NCBI GenBank assembly: GCA_022822575.1
Contig: JAJEBJ010000270.1
Span: 1-6,248, forward strand
Source of the DNA: Alphaproteobacteria bacterium
Lineage (GTDB): Bacteria > Pseudomonadota > Alphaproteobacteria > SP197
Reading direction: 5' to 3'
DNA: 6,248 nucleotides
Part shown: in pieces, positions 1 to 6,248 of the stretch
How positions within the stretch are numbered: the first letter of the stretch is position 1
How the letters are laid out: every line of letters begins with the position of its first letter
Position numbers and translations under genes: made by a program
Notes under the pieces: model-generated
Told to the model about the DNA's origin: nothing
The model's database searches: none
What the model saw: only the letters and a program-made list of their open reading frames with translations

Positions 1-68
1 ATCCGAGCCGCCGGACGGCACGCACGGCAATGGCCTCACCACAGGAGCCTCACAACAGGAGCCGTACC

Positions 69-341
69 ATGGGAAAGGAAACGATTCCGGCAAAAGCGCG
101 GCGAACCGCCGAAATCCCGCCCTTTTACGCAACCATCGACATGGCGCTGGCACGTGGCCGGATGGCCGAAGGAGAACTGCGCGAAGGTCGTCTGGTGCGT
201 CTTGCCGACCCACTGGAGATCAGGATTCCCGACGCCTACTGGATGCTCGTGCAACCGGACAGCGCAGATCGAACGGGCATCAAGACTTTCGTCAACTGGC
301 TCATAGGGGAATGTGCCAAGCCTGGAGCATGGTCGAAATAA
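69..341 (+). CDS. C-terminal fragment of a LysR-type transcriptional regulator, probably a remnant
   Basis: About 90 residues. Residues 35-80 read like the last part of a LysR effector-binding domain of the GcvA type: an 'ELREGRLVRL' stretch, a 'PDAYWMLVQP' strand, then 'SADRTGIKTFVNWLIGE', the usual final helix. A full LysR protein is about 300 residues with an N-terminal helix-turn-helix; neither that nor most of the effector domain is visible. Residues 1-20 do not resemble the family. Between 'ATIDMALA' and 'RGRMAEGEL' the small 'GxGVAL'-like segment normally found there seems missing, which suggests an internal deletion. ATG 69 has AGGAG at 57-61 with a 7-base gap; ATG 30 in the same frame has no such site, and the frame stays open to the window's left edge, so a longer gene entering from outside is not excluded. 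It lies 80 bases upstream of the glutathione transferase in the same direction, whereas LysR genes are usually divergent from their targets. Family assignment is moderately sure; functionality is doubtful. Confidence 0.5.
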   Translation: MGKETIPAKARRTAEIPPFYATIDMALARGRMAEGELREGRLVRLADPLEIRIPDAYWMLVQPDSADRTGIKTFVNWLIGECAKPGAWSK

Positions 342-421
342 CAGACCATTGACCCCAGCCTTTGGACCACCAGCGAGACGTCACTGCTGTACAGTTCGCT
401 CAAGAGGCGGGCGTTGGGAAA

Positions 422-1468
422 ATGGGCAGAGTAGTCGACGGCGAATGGACAAAAGACGAAGGGGACCTGTTCCGGAATGGCGGATTCAAACGTCTGGCAT
501 CCCGGTACAGCGACGAGATTCCTGACGACGTTATCGCTGCCGCAACAGCGGAGCCCCGTCGTCTTTTCATGATCGCTTCGCTCAGCTGTCCCTGGTCGCA
601 TCGTGCCTTGATCTTGCACAGGATCAAGACCCTGGACTCGATGGTGCCGGTCAAGATCGCGTCGGGAAGACGGGACAAGGGATATCCGGTCAATGACAAC
701 CGCGTCTGGCGCCTTCCGGGCACCAGGCGAGATGTCGCTTACGTATATGAAGTCTGCACCGCTTCGGATGGTACCTATACCGGTCGCGCCAGTGTTCCCC
801 TGCTGTGGGACAGTGCGAAAGGTCAGGTGGTTTCGAATGATTCCCTGCAGATCATGAGGGCCTTCGACCGCATTGAGTCCTGCCCTTCAAATGGTGACAT
901 CACCTTGTACCCAGACGACCTCCGGTCCAAGATCGACGAATTCAATGGCCGGATCTGCTTTGATCTTGCGAACGGTGTCTATCGCGCCGGCCTCGCGCGC
1001 AGCCAGCGTCACTACGACGATGCCGTGGCGGATGTCTTTAAGACACTCGATCTGCTTGAGGCGCGTTTGGCCCGCGGCCGATTGATGTTCGGACGGCGAT
1101 TGACGATCGCGGATCTCGTGCTGTTTCCGGTGCTGGTGAGATTTGACGTCGTGTACCATTCGCACTTTCGGTGCACGCGGCGCCGATTGGTCGACTACCC
1201 CATGCTCTGGGCCTATGCCCGTGATCTCTTGGATTGGGACCCCTTCGCACGTGATATGGATTTCGCCGCCATTCAGTCCGGCTATTTCCACAATGACGGC
1301 GACCACAATCCCCATGGCATCGTTTCCGAACGACCGGACTGCGACTGGTCTGCACCGCATGCGCGGGACGTCTTCGGTGCGCCGCAGGTCAGCCTGCGCG
1401 CTGGCGGGGTTCGTGAATTCGAGCCGCTGGCCAAGCCTGCGAACGCATACAGGCTGGACTCGAGATGA
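422..1468 (+). CDS. Xi-class glutathione S-transferase / glutathionyl-hydroquinone reductase (YqjG/ECM4/PcpF family)
   Basis: Cytosolic enzyme of 348 residues. The family reduces glutathionyl-hydroquinones to hydroquinones, using a thioredoxin-fold Cys that forms a mixed disulfide with glutathione. Visible features: 'SLSCPWSHRAL' with the catalytic Cys at residue 56; 'SVPLLWD' near 124-130; 'VVSNDSLQIMRAF' at 136-148, the glutathione gamma-glutamyl site, with Asp where Glu is usual; helical domain 'NGVYRAGLA' (Tyr187) and 'RFDVVYHSHF' (Tyr245), the conserved active-site tyrosines of this class; and 'HNPHGI' plus 'PHARDVFG' near the C-terminus as in E. coli YqjG. Length fits the family (about 320-370). 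The frame extends upstream to TTG 362, but ATG 422 gives the usual N-terminus (MGRVVDGEW) and is preferred; its ribosome site is weak (AGAGG at 403-407 is distant). The stop overlaps the start of the exporter gene by ATGA, so the two are probably one transcript. Family assignment is firm; the physiological substrate is unknown. Confidence 0.9.
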   Translation: MGRVVDGEWTKDEGDLFRNGGFKRLASRYSDEIPDDVIAAATAEPRRLFMIASLSCPWSHRALILHRIKTLDSMVPVKIASGRRDKGYPVNDNRVWRLPGTRRDVAYVYEVCTASDGTYTGRASVPLLWDSAKGQVVSNDSLQIMRAFDRIESCPSNGDITLYPDDLRSKIDEFNGRICFDLANGVYRAGLARSQRHYDDAVADVFKTLDLLEARLARGRLMFGRRLTIADLVLFPVLVRFDVVYHSHFRCTRRRLVDYPMLWAYARDLLDWDPFARDMDFAAIQSGYFHNDGDHNPHGIVSERPDCDWSAPHARDVFGAPQVSLRAGGVREFEPLAKPANAYRLDSR

Positions 1469-2049
1469 CTTCATTCCTCGCTGTGCTGACCATAGTGGCC
1501 ATTGCCGCCATCACGCCCGGCCCGAACAACTTCATCGTCATGTCCGCATCGCTCCGTGGTGGCGTCATGGCCGCCGTGCCGGCAATTGCGGGCGTGATCA
1601 CCGGATCAATCGCGTTGCTGGTCCTGGTCTGGGCCGGCGCCGGTACACTGTTTGAAATGATCCCGGAAATTCAGTCGGTCCTGCGCATCGCGGGGGCTGC
1701 CTACCTGATTTGGCTTGGTGTCTGCCTGGTTCGGAAGGCCAACGGACCGGGCGACAGAGAGGATGATCGGGCCCTGCCCGAAACCACATGGGGAGTTGCG
1801 GGCTTTCAGCTCCTCAATCCGAAGAGCTGGGTCCTGGTGATCACCGCGGTCTCCGCAGTGGGCGGAACCCTGGCCAGCATGGTGTCGCTTGCCGTGACAT
1901 TCGTGGCGGTCATGGGGGTCTGTCTCACGATTTGGTCTGTTGCGGGCCAACTGATTTCCCATTGGCTGCTCGACCGGCATTCCAGACGCATATTCGATAC
2001 GGTGATGGGCGTGCTGCTCATGGGATCCGCCGCGATGCTGCTACCGTAG
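1465..2049 (+). CDS. LysE/RhtB-family amino-acid exporter (translocator)
   Basis: Inner-membrane protein of 194 residues, close to the family's usual 200-210. Members export amino acids or related small metabolites using the proton gradient. The N-terminal signature 'ITPGPNNFIVMSASLRGG' (residues 16-33) and the following Gly-rich helix 'PAIAGVITGS' are diagnostic, as is 'FQLLNPKSWVLVITA' (114-128) at the start of the fourth helix. Hydrophobic segments lie near 2-22, 37-60, 70-90, 112-133, 140-163 and 172-192, consistent with six membrane spans; the hydrophilic loop at about 91-109 is rich in Asp, Glu and Arg. ATG 1465 overlaps the upstream TGA (ATGA) with no good ribosome site of its own, so translation is probably coupled to the glutathione transferase. 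Substrate cannot be assigned: the family includes exporters of Lys, Thr, homoserine, Leu and Cys derivatives. Export of a thiol or conjugate breakdown product would suit the neighbour, but this is inference. Confidence 0.9.
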   Translation: MTSFLAVLTIVAIAAITPGPNNFIVMSASLRGGVMAAVPAIAGVITGSIALLVLVWAGAGTLFEMIPEIQSVLRIAGAAYLIWLGVCLVRKANGPGDREDDRALPETTWGVAGFQLLNPKSWVLVITAVSAVGGTLASMVSLAVTFVAVMGVCLTIWSVAGQLISHWLLDRHSRRIFDTVMGVLLMGSAAMLLP

Positions 2050-2106
2050 GTCCAGCCTTTTCTTCGCGGAACGATTCAGAGTGGTACAGACACTTGGCGC
2101 AGCTCT

Positions 2107-2156
2107 CGCGGAAAAGTGCTTGAGGACGAAAGCGGTGCATGACCGGCACTTCCGCG
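2107..2156. repeat. Imperfect inverted repeat between convergent genes (possible bidirectional terminator or dispersed repeat)
   Basis: The left arm CGCGGAAAAGTGC (2107-2119) pairs with the right arm GCACTTCCGCG (2146-2156): 11 base pairs with a two-A bulge at 2114-2115. The 26-base loop contains a second small stem, CGGT (2133-2136) with ACCG (2142-2145), abutting the right arm. It sits about midway between the stop of the LysE-family gene (2049) and the stop of the amidase gene (2202), where transcripts from both strands would end. No run of T follows on either strand, so it is not a canonical intrinsic terminator. TCGCGGAA also occurs just upstream at 2064-2071. The rest of the 152-base gap shows no convincing gene. 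Confidence 0.45.
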
Positions 2157-2201
2157 CTACAGGGCGTCGCACAGCCGATGCCTTGTGCCTTGGGCCCTCC
2201 G

Positions 2202-3656
2202 CTACTCAGCGACGACCGGATCGATCGGCCCAAACGGTCCGCCGACGGCCATCTCGACCGCTCGCGCTACCGCCAGCACCGTCGCCTCCCCCCTGGGTGG
2301 TCCGATCAGCTGGATGCCGATGGGCAGGCCTTCAGACGAAACCGCAACCGGAACCGAAGCCGCGGGCAGCCCGGTCGTCGTGGCAAGAAACGCGAACTTC
2401 ATCCAGCCAAGGTAGTCGCCGAAGGCTTCGCCCTCGATCTCGTCGATCCATTCGATGTCCGAGTTCCTCGGCATGCAGCCGACGGTCGGGCAGGCGAGCA
2501 CGTCGAAGCTCTCAAGAAAGCCCTGCATCACCAGAAAGAGCCTCGTCCGGTCGATGTTGGCGTCGGCAAAGTCCTCAAGCGTCAAGGTACGCGCAAATTC
2601 CCAGTTGTCGCGCAACGCAGGCTTGAAATGGCGATGGACGTCTCCCGGCAGGCGCGAGAATGATGCCACGAAGCCGAGAGCCCGCAGCTTGCGGTAGGTG
2701 TCTTCCAGCCCGGTCAGGTCCGGGCAATCCTCAATGACCGTTCCGCCGTCGGCCTCGATCCTCTCGACGGCCCATACGAGTGCGTCGCGGATAGGAGATT
2801 CCACGGGGCAAAGGCCGTCAAGGTCGGGCGCGAATGCGATCCGCACCTTTGGCGTTGCACGCACAACGGCATCCTGAAAGGACGATTCCGGCGATGGCAG
2901 GGACAGCGGAAATCGAGGTTCGAATCCCGCGAGCGAGTCCAGAAACAGCGCACAATCCCGAACCGAGCGCGCCATGGGACCGATCACGCCATCGGCAATG
3001 TGGCCCGCACTGGCGCCTGCCACGAGGGTCGTCGGCACCCGTCCAGGCGTGGTGCGAAGCCCGACAACGCCGCAATAGGCCGCCGGCGTGCGCAGTGACC
3101 CGCCGTGATCGGAGCCTTGGCTGAGCCACGTTTCTCCCGTGGCGAGCGAGGCTGCCGCCCCTCCGGAGGATCCGCCGGGGTTGAGGGCTGTGTTCCATGG
3201 ATTCCTTGTCGCGCCGAAGACGGCGTTGAAGGTGTTGCCGCCCGCTCCCATCTCGGGCGTGTTGGTCTTGCCGACGACGAGCCCGCCGCGCCGTTCCAGC
3301 CTTTCGACGAAATGGTCCGAGAAGTCGGGGACGTGATCCGCAAGGCCCAAGGTTCCGAACGTTGTCCGAACACCCTTGACCCGATCCAGATCCTTGATGC
3401 CGAGGGGTAAGCCGCCGAGCCAGCCCGGGTGGGAGGCATGCTTGTCGGAAAGCGCCCTGGCGGCCGTGCGGGCGCGGTCGGGACATGGGGTGGGCATGGC
3501 GTTGACCGCCGGCTCGACCGTCTCGATCCTGGCCAGGGACGCGTCGAGGAGTTCGTCTGAGGAGACTTCCCGCCTTTTGAGGAGGTCCACCACCTCGTGT
3601 GCCTCCAAAGCGCAGAGTTCCGGTCCGGTGAAAACCGGGAGCATGTCATTGCACAT
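2202..3656 (-). CDS. Amidase-signature family hydrolase
   Basis: About 484 residues, typical of the family (450-500). It hydrolyses a carboxamide to acid plus ammonia or amine, in the cytoplasm (no signal peptide visible). The Ser-cisSer-Lys triad is complete: Lys88 in 'LPLGIKDLD', cis-Ser163 in 'NPGGSSGGAAASLATG' and nucleophile Ser187 in 'GSDHGGSLRTPA'. The spacings Lys-to-cisSer (75) and cisSer-to-Ser (24) equal those of fatty acid amide hydrolase. 'NAMPTPCPDRAR', 'GKTNTPEMG' and the C-terminal 'GLPIGIQLIGP' are further family blocks. His in 'GSDHGGS' is less usual at that position. The frame continues upstream to an ATG at 3713, but that one has no ribosome site; ATG at 3656 has GAGG six bases ahead and gives the normal N-terminus, so it is chosen. 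The gene is divergent from the acyl-CoA dehydrogenase and convergent with the exporter gene. Together with the dehydrogenase and acyl-CoA synthetase it may feed an amide-derived acid into CoA-linked degradation. Substrate unknown; aryl, alkyl or cyclic amides are all possible. Confidence 0.92.
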   Translation of the reverse strand: MCNDMLPVFTGPELCALEAHEVVDLLKRREVSSDELLDASLARIETVEPAVNAMPTPCPDRARTAARALSDKHASHPGWLGGLPLGIKDLDRVKGVRTTFGTLGLADHVPDFSDHFVERLERRGGLVVGKTNTPEMGAGGNTFNAVFGATRNPWNTALNPGGSSGGAAASLATGETWLSQGSDHGGSLRTPAAYCGVVGLRTTPGRVPTTLVAGASAGHIADGVIGPMARSVRDCALFLDSLAGFEPRFPLSLPSPESSFQDAVVRATPKVRIAFAPDLDGLCPVESPIRDALVWAVERIEADGGTVIEDCPDLTGLEDTYRKLRALGFVASFSRLPGDVHRHFKPALRDNWEFARTLTLEDFADANIDRTRLFLVMQGFLESFDVLACPTVGCMPRNSDIEWIDEIEGEAFGDYLGWMKFAFLATTTGLPAASVPVAVSSEGLPIGIQLIGPPRGEATVLAVARAVEMAVGGPFGPIDPVVAE

Positions 3657-3795
3657 GGCTTGCCTCGCATTTGCTGCCTGCGTCGGCGGACAGGCGCTGA
3701 AATTTCTTCGCATTCGGCATGGATTTGTCGGATTCCGCTTGGTTCAGAAAGGGAAGTAACGCTACCACTGCCGGGCGCACAAGGGGGGCGAAGAC
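3657..3795. promoter_or_regulatory. Divergent intergenic spacer, presumed to hold promoters for the amidase and the acyl-CoA dehydrogenase operon
   Basis: This 139-base gap separates two genes transcribed away from each other, so at least one promoter on each strand is expected here. I see no convincing -35/-10 pair or clear operator palindrome. The only clear translation signals are AAGGGGGG (3781-3788), seven bases before the dehydrogenase ATG, and on the other strand GAGG six bases before the amidase ATG. The presence of promoters is inferred from the layout. No regulator gene is adjacent within the window. Confidence 0.3.
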
Positions 3796-4956
3796 ATGGA
3801 ATTCGGGTTGGACGAAGAGCAGGAGATGATCGTCTCGACCGTCCGAAGCTTTGTCGAAAACGAGATCTACCCCCACGAGGCCGAGATCGAGCGCACGGGG
3901 CATGTCCCGCGCGAGCTGGGCGATGAGATCAGGAAGAAGGTCATCGACCTCGGCTTCTATGCCTGCAATTTCCCGGAGGAGGTGGGTGGTGCCGGGCTTT
4001 CCCATGTCGATTTCACGCTCGTGGAGCGGGAGCTGGGGCGCGGTTCCATGGCGCTCACGCATTTCTTCGGACGACCCCAGAAGATCCTGATGGCGTGCAA
4101 GGGGGACCAGCGGGAGCGCTACCTCCTGCCTGCTGTACGTGGCGAAAGAATGGACGCGCTGGCAATGACCGAGCCGGATGCCGGTTCCGACATTCGCAGC
4201 ATGAAGTGCTCGGCGGTCCGCGACGGGGGCGACTGGGTCGTGAACGGATCCAAGCACTTCATTTCCGGCGCGGAACATGCGGACTTCTTCATCGTCTTCG
4301 TGGCGACCGGTGTCGACGAGACCCCGAAGGGCGCGAAGAAGCGGATCACCGGGTTCCTTGTCGACCGAGGCCATCCGGGCTTCGAAGTGCGGGACGGATA
4401 CAACTCGGTCAGCCACCGGGGCTACAAGAACTGCATCCTGACTTTCGAAGATTGCCGACTGCCCGAGTCCCAGGTGCTGGGCGAGGTCGACAACGGGTTT
4501 GCCGTGATGAACGAATGGCTCTACGCGACCCGGCTGACGGTCGCGGCGTCTTCGGTCGGGCGTGCGCGGCGCTGTCTCGACTATGCCGTGAATTACGCCG
4601 CCGAGCGCCGGCAGTTCGGTCAGCAAATCGCGAAATTCCAAGGCGTGAGCTTCCAGATCGCCGACATGATCACCGAAATCGATGCCGCCGACTGGCTGAC
4701 ATTGGCGGGGGCCTGGCGGCTGGACAGGGGATTGCCGGCGAACCGCGAGATTGCCTCTGCCAAGCTCTATGCATCCGAGATGCTCGCACGAGTGACAGAT
4801 GCGACGCTGCAGGTCTTTGGCGGCATGGGCCTCATGGACGACTTGCCGATCGAGCGATTCTGGCGCGACGCCCGGGTCGAGCGTATCTGGGATGGCACTT
4901 CGGAAATCCAGCGACATATCATCAGCCGCGAGCTCTTTCGGCCGCTTGGCGCATGA
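3796..4956 (+). CDS. Acyl-CoA dehydrogenase family flavoprotein
   Basis: 386 residues, the normal length of a soluble, FAD-dependent acyl-CoA dehydrogenase, which introduces an alpha-beta double bond into an acyl-CoA and passes electrons to electron-transfer flavoprotein. Visible blocks: N-terminal helical domain (about 1-120); 'AMTEPDAGSDIRSMKC' (123-138) and 'WVVNGSKHFISGAEHADF' (147-164), the flavin and substrate-binding beta domain; 'ERRQFGQQIAKFQGVSFQIADM' starting at 270, the FAD-contacting helix; 'QVFGGMGLMDDLPIERFWRDAR' (339-360); and 'ERIWDGTSEIQRHII' (362-376). The catalytic base in medium- and short-chain enzymes is Glu in a 'YEGT' motif; here it is Asp366 in 'WDGT'. The alternative base position used by isovaleryl- and long-chain enzymes, just before 'RLTVAA', is Thr245, so it does not replace the Glu. 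The start has AAGGGGGG seven bases upstream. The next gene follows closely on the same strand. Family is certain; substrate is not. Confidence 0.95.
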   Translation: MEFGLDEEQEMIVSTVRSFVENEIYPHEAEIERTGHVPRELGDEIRKKVIDLGFYACNFPEEVGGAGLSHVDFTLVERELGRGSMALTHFFGRPQKILMACKGDQRERYLLPAVRGERMDALAMTEPDAGSDIRSMKCSAVRDGGDWVVNGSKHFISGAEHADFFIVFVATGVDETPKGAKKRITGFLVDRGHPGFEVRDGYNSVSHRGYKNCILTFEDCRLPESQVLGEVDNGFAVMNEWLYATRLTVAASSVGRARRCLDYAVNYAAERRQFGQQIAKFQGVSFQIADMITEIDAADWLTLAGAWRLDRGLPANREIASAKLYASEMLARVTDATLQVFGGMGLMDDLPIERFWRDARVERIWDGTSEIQRHIISRELFRPLGA

Positions 4957-4988
4957 ACCATGCGGTTCCGGAATGCAGGGACGTGCAC

Positions 4989-6248
4989 ATGGGTGGTCTC
5001 CAACGCCTTCTGAAACCGCGAAACATTGCCGTGATTGGCGGCGGAACGTGGTGCGCGAACGTGATCCGCGAATGCCGAAAGATTGGATTTGATGGCGAGG
5101 TCTGGCCCGTGCATCCGACTCGAGACGAAATCGACGGGCTGCCCGCGTACAGATCTGTCGCGGCCCTTCCTTCATCCCCGGATGCAAGCTTTATCGGAAT
5201 CAATCGCGAGGCAACGATCGAGGTGGTGCGCAGCTTGAGGGAAGCGGGAGCAGGCGGGGCGATATGCTTCGCATCCGGCTTTCGCGAGGCGGAGGCCGAA
5301 ACGGGCGACGGGGGCGACATGCAGGAGTCCCTGCTGGCGGCGGCGGGCGACATGCGCTTCCTGGGTCCCAATTGCTATGGGCTGCTCAACCTTCTCGACG
5401 GGACGGCGCTTTGGCCCGACCAGCACGGCGCGAGGCGGACCGGGCGGGGCGTGGCCGTGATCACCCAATCATCCAACATGGCACTGAACCTGACCATGCA
5501 GACGCGCGGGCTGCCCCTGGCCTACGTGGTTGCAGGAGGCAATCAGGCGCAGACGGACCAAGCCGAAATCGGAACGATCTTTCTGGAAGACGAGCGTGTG
5601 ACGGCACTTGGCCTGCATGTCGAGGGCATCGGAGACGTTCGCCGCTTCGAGTCCATGGCAAACAGGGCGCGGTCACTTGGCAAGCCGATCGTCGCCCTGA
5701 AGGTCGGCGCGTCCGAGCAGGCTCAGGCCGCAACCGTGTCCCATACCGCCTCGTTGGCCGGCAGCGCGGCTGGAGCGCGAGCGATCCTCGCACGACTTGG
5801 AATCGGGCAGGCGGAGAGCCTTCCGGTGTTTCTGGAAGCGCTCAAGCTCCTCCATGTTGCCGGTCCCCTCGCGTCGAACCGCATCGCCTCGATGTCATGC
5901 TCGGGCGGCGAGGCGTGCCTGGTTGCGGACATGGCGCTGTCCACCGGGCTGGAGTTTCCACCATTGTCCGAAATGCAGCGCGCAGACCTCGCCAAGGTGC
6001 TCGGCCACAAGGTCGCGCTCGCCAATCCCCTAGACTATCACACCTACATTTGGAGGGACGGTCCGGCCTTGACGGCTTGCTTTACGGCGATGATGCAGGG
6101 AGATCTTGACATTGGCATGGTCGTCCTCGACATGCCGCACGCTGACCGTTGCGACCCGACTGAATGGGACAGCGTTCTGGAAGCCGTCGAGACGACGCGG
6201 AAAGCGACGCAGGTCCCCATGGCAATCGTTTCCACCCTTCCCGAAAAC
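4989..6248 (+). CDS. NDP-forming acyl-CoA synthetase (acetate--CoA ligase, ADP-forming, family), partial at 3' end
   Basis: The frame stays open to the window end, giving 420 codons of a protein normally near 700. Family members join a carboxylate to CoA using ATP, releasing ADP and phosphate through an acyl-phosphate and a phosphohistidine (e.g. Giardia acetyl-CoA synthetase, Pseudomonas mendocina pimeloyl-CoA synthetase). Visible: CoA-binding Rossmann fold from residue 10 ('PRNIAVIGGGTWC'); 'FLGPNCYGLLN' (124-134); succinyl-CoA-ligase-like domain beginning 'GVAVITQSSNMALN'; 'VSHTASLAGS' (250-259) with the likely phosphorylated His252; and 'SCSGGEACLVAD' (303-314) plus 'NPLDYHTY' (346-353) opening the second ligase domain. 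The C-terminal ATP-grasp part lies outside. 'QSSN' stands where 'QSG' is common, suggesting a distinct subgroup. ATG 4989 has AGGGA seven bases ahead and gives the usual 'LLKPRNIAV' N-terminus. An in-frame ATG at 4953 overlaps the dehydrogenase stop (ATGA) and would add 12 residues. Either way the gene is in one operon with the dehydrogenase. Substrate unknown; it may activate the acid released by the divergent amidase. Confidence 0.92.
   Translation, partial: MGGLQRLLKPRNIAVIGGGTWCANVIRECRKIGFDGEVWPVHPTRDEIDGLPAYRSVAALPSSPDASFIGINREATIEVVRSLREAGAGGAICFASGFREAEAETGDGGDMQESLLAAAGDMRFLGPNCYGLLNLLDGTALWPDQHGARRTGRGVAVITQSSNMALNLTMQTRGLPLAYVVAGGNQAQTDQAEIGTIFLEDERVTALGLHVEGIGDVRRFESMANRARSLGKPIVALKVGASEQAQAATVSHTASLAGSAAGARAILARLGIGQAESLPVFLEALKLLHVAGPLASNRIASMSCSGGEACLVADMALSTGLEFPPLSEMQRADLAKVLGHKVALANPLDYHTYIWRDGPALTACFTAMMQGDLDIGMVVLDMPHADRCDPTEWDSVLEAVETTRKATQVPMAIVSTLPEN

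Noticed and set aside
362..421. Upstream TTG start for the glutathione transferase
   Set aside because: The extra 20 residues do not resemble the family N-terminus, and ATG 422 begins where relatives begin.
887..1474. A 195-codon minus-strand frame over the glutathione transferase
   Set aside because: It is the antisense shadow of a well-supported gene, with no recognisable protein family.
2107..2156. Calling the inverted repeat an intrinsic terminator outright
   Set aside because: Neither strand has a T-tract after the stem, and the stem is bulged with a long loop, so it is reported only as a repeat with a possible terminator role.
2139..2663. Plus-strand frames of 174 and 181 codons overlapping the 3' part of the amidase
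   Set aside because: They are opposite to conserved amidase coding sequence and have biased Arg/Pro/Ser-rich translations; no ribosome site or domain supports them.
3657..3713. Upstream ATG at 3713 as the amidase start
   Set aside because: No ribosome site precedes it and the added residues are unlike amidase N-termini; ATG 3656 has GAGG at proper spacing.
3646..5187. A 513-codon open frame on the minus strand across the acyl-CoA dehydrogenase gene
   Set aside because: It is antisense to a clear acyl-CoA dehydrogenase, its translation is rich in His, Arg, Asp and Pro with no recognisable domain, and long antisense frames are expected in high-GC coding DNA.
5264..6109. A 281-codon plus-strand frame inside the acyl-CoA synthetase region
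   Set aside because: Its translation is Arg/Gly-rich and without motifs, while the frame starting at 4953/4989 has a continuous, motif-bearing acyl-CoA synthetase that stays open to the window end.

Overview
The window is high-GC, densely coding bacterial DNA (roughly 60% GC by eye). Short intergenic gaps, ATGA stop/start overlaps and the gene families present suggest a proteobacterium, most likely an alphaproteobacterium. The lineage is inferred from general character; no marker gene is present. I see no rRNA, tRNA, CRISPR array, insertion sequence or phage gene.

Left part (1-2049, all + strand). First is a short reading frame (69-341) that matches only the C-terminal end of a LysR-type regulator and looks like a decayed or internally deleted remnant. 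It is followed by a two-gene unit: a xi-class glutathione transferase / glutathionyl-hydroquinone reductase (422-1468) and a LysE/RhtB-family exporter (1465-2049), joined by a 4-base ATGA overlap. Together they could reduce glutathione-conjugated quinones or related electrophiles and export a small amino-acid-like product, but that link is inferred only from the coupling.

Middle (2050-2201) is a gap between convergent genes. It holds an imperfect inverted repeat without a T-tract and no convincing gene.

Right part (2202-6248). An amidase-signature hydrolase (minus strand, 3656-2202) is transcribed away from a plus-strand pair: an acyl-CoA dehydrogenase (3796-4956) and an NDP-forming acyl-CoA synthetase (4989 to beyond the window end). 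The divergent spacer is 139 bases. The order suggests a small catabolic module: the amidase frees a carboxylic acid from an amide, the synthetase makes its CoA thioester with ATP, and the dehydrogenase desaturates it. The substrate cannot be read from the sequence. The dehydrogenase carries Asp where the usual catalytic Glu of the family sits, which may point to an unusual acyl substrate.

The synthetase is cut by the window edge, so its ATP-grasp half and any further operon genes lie outside.
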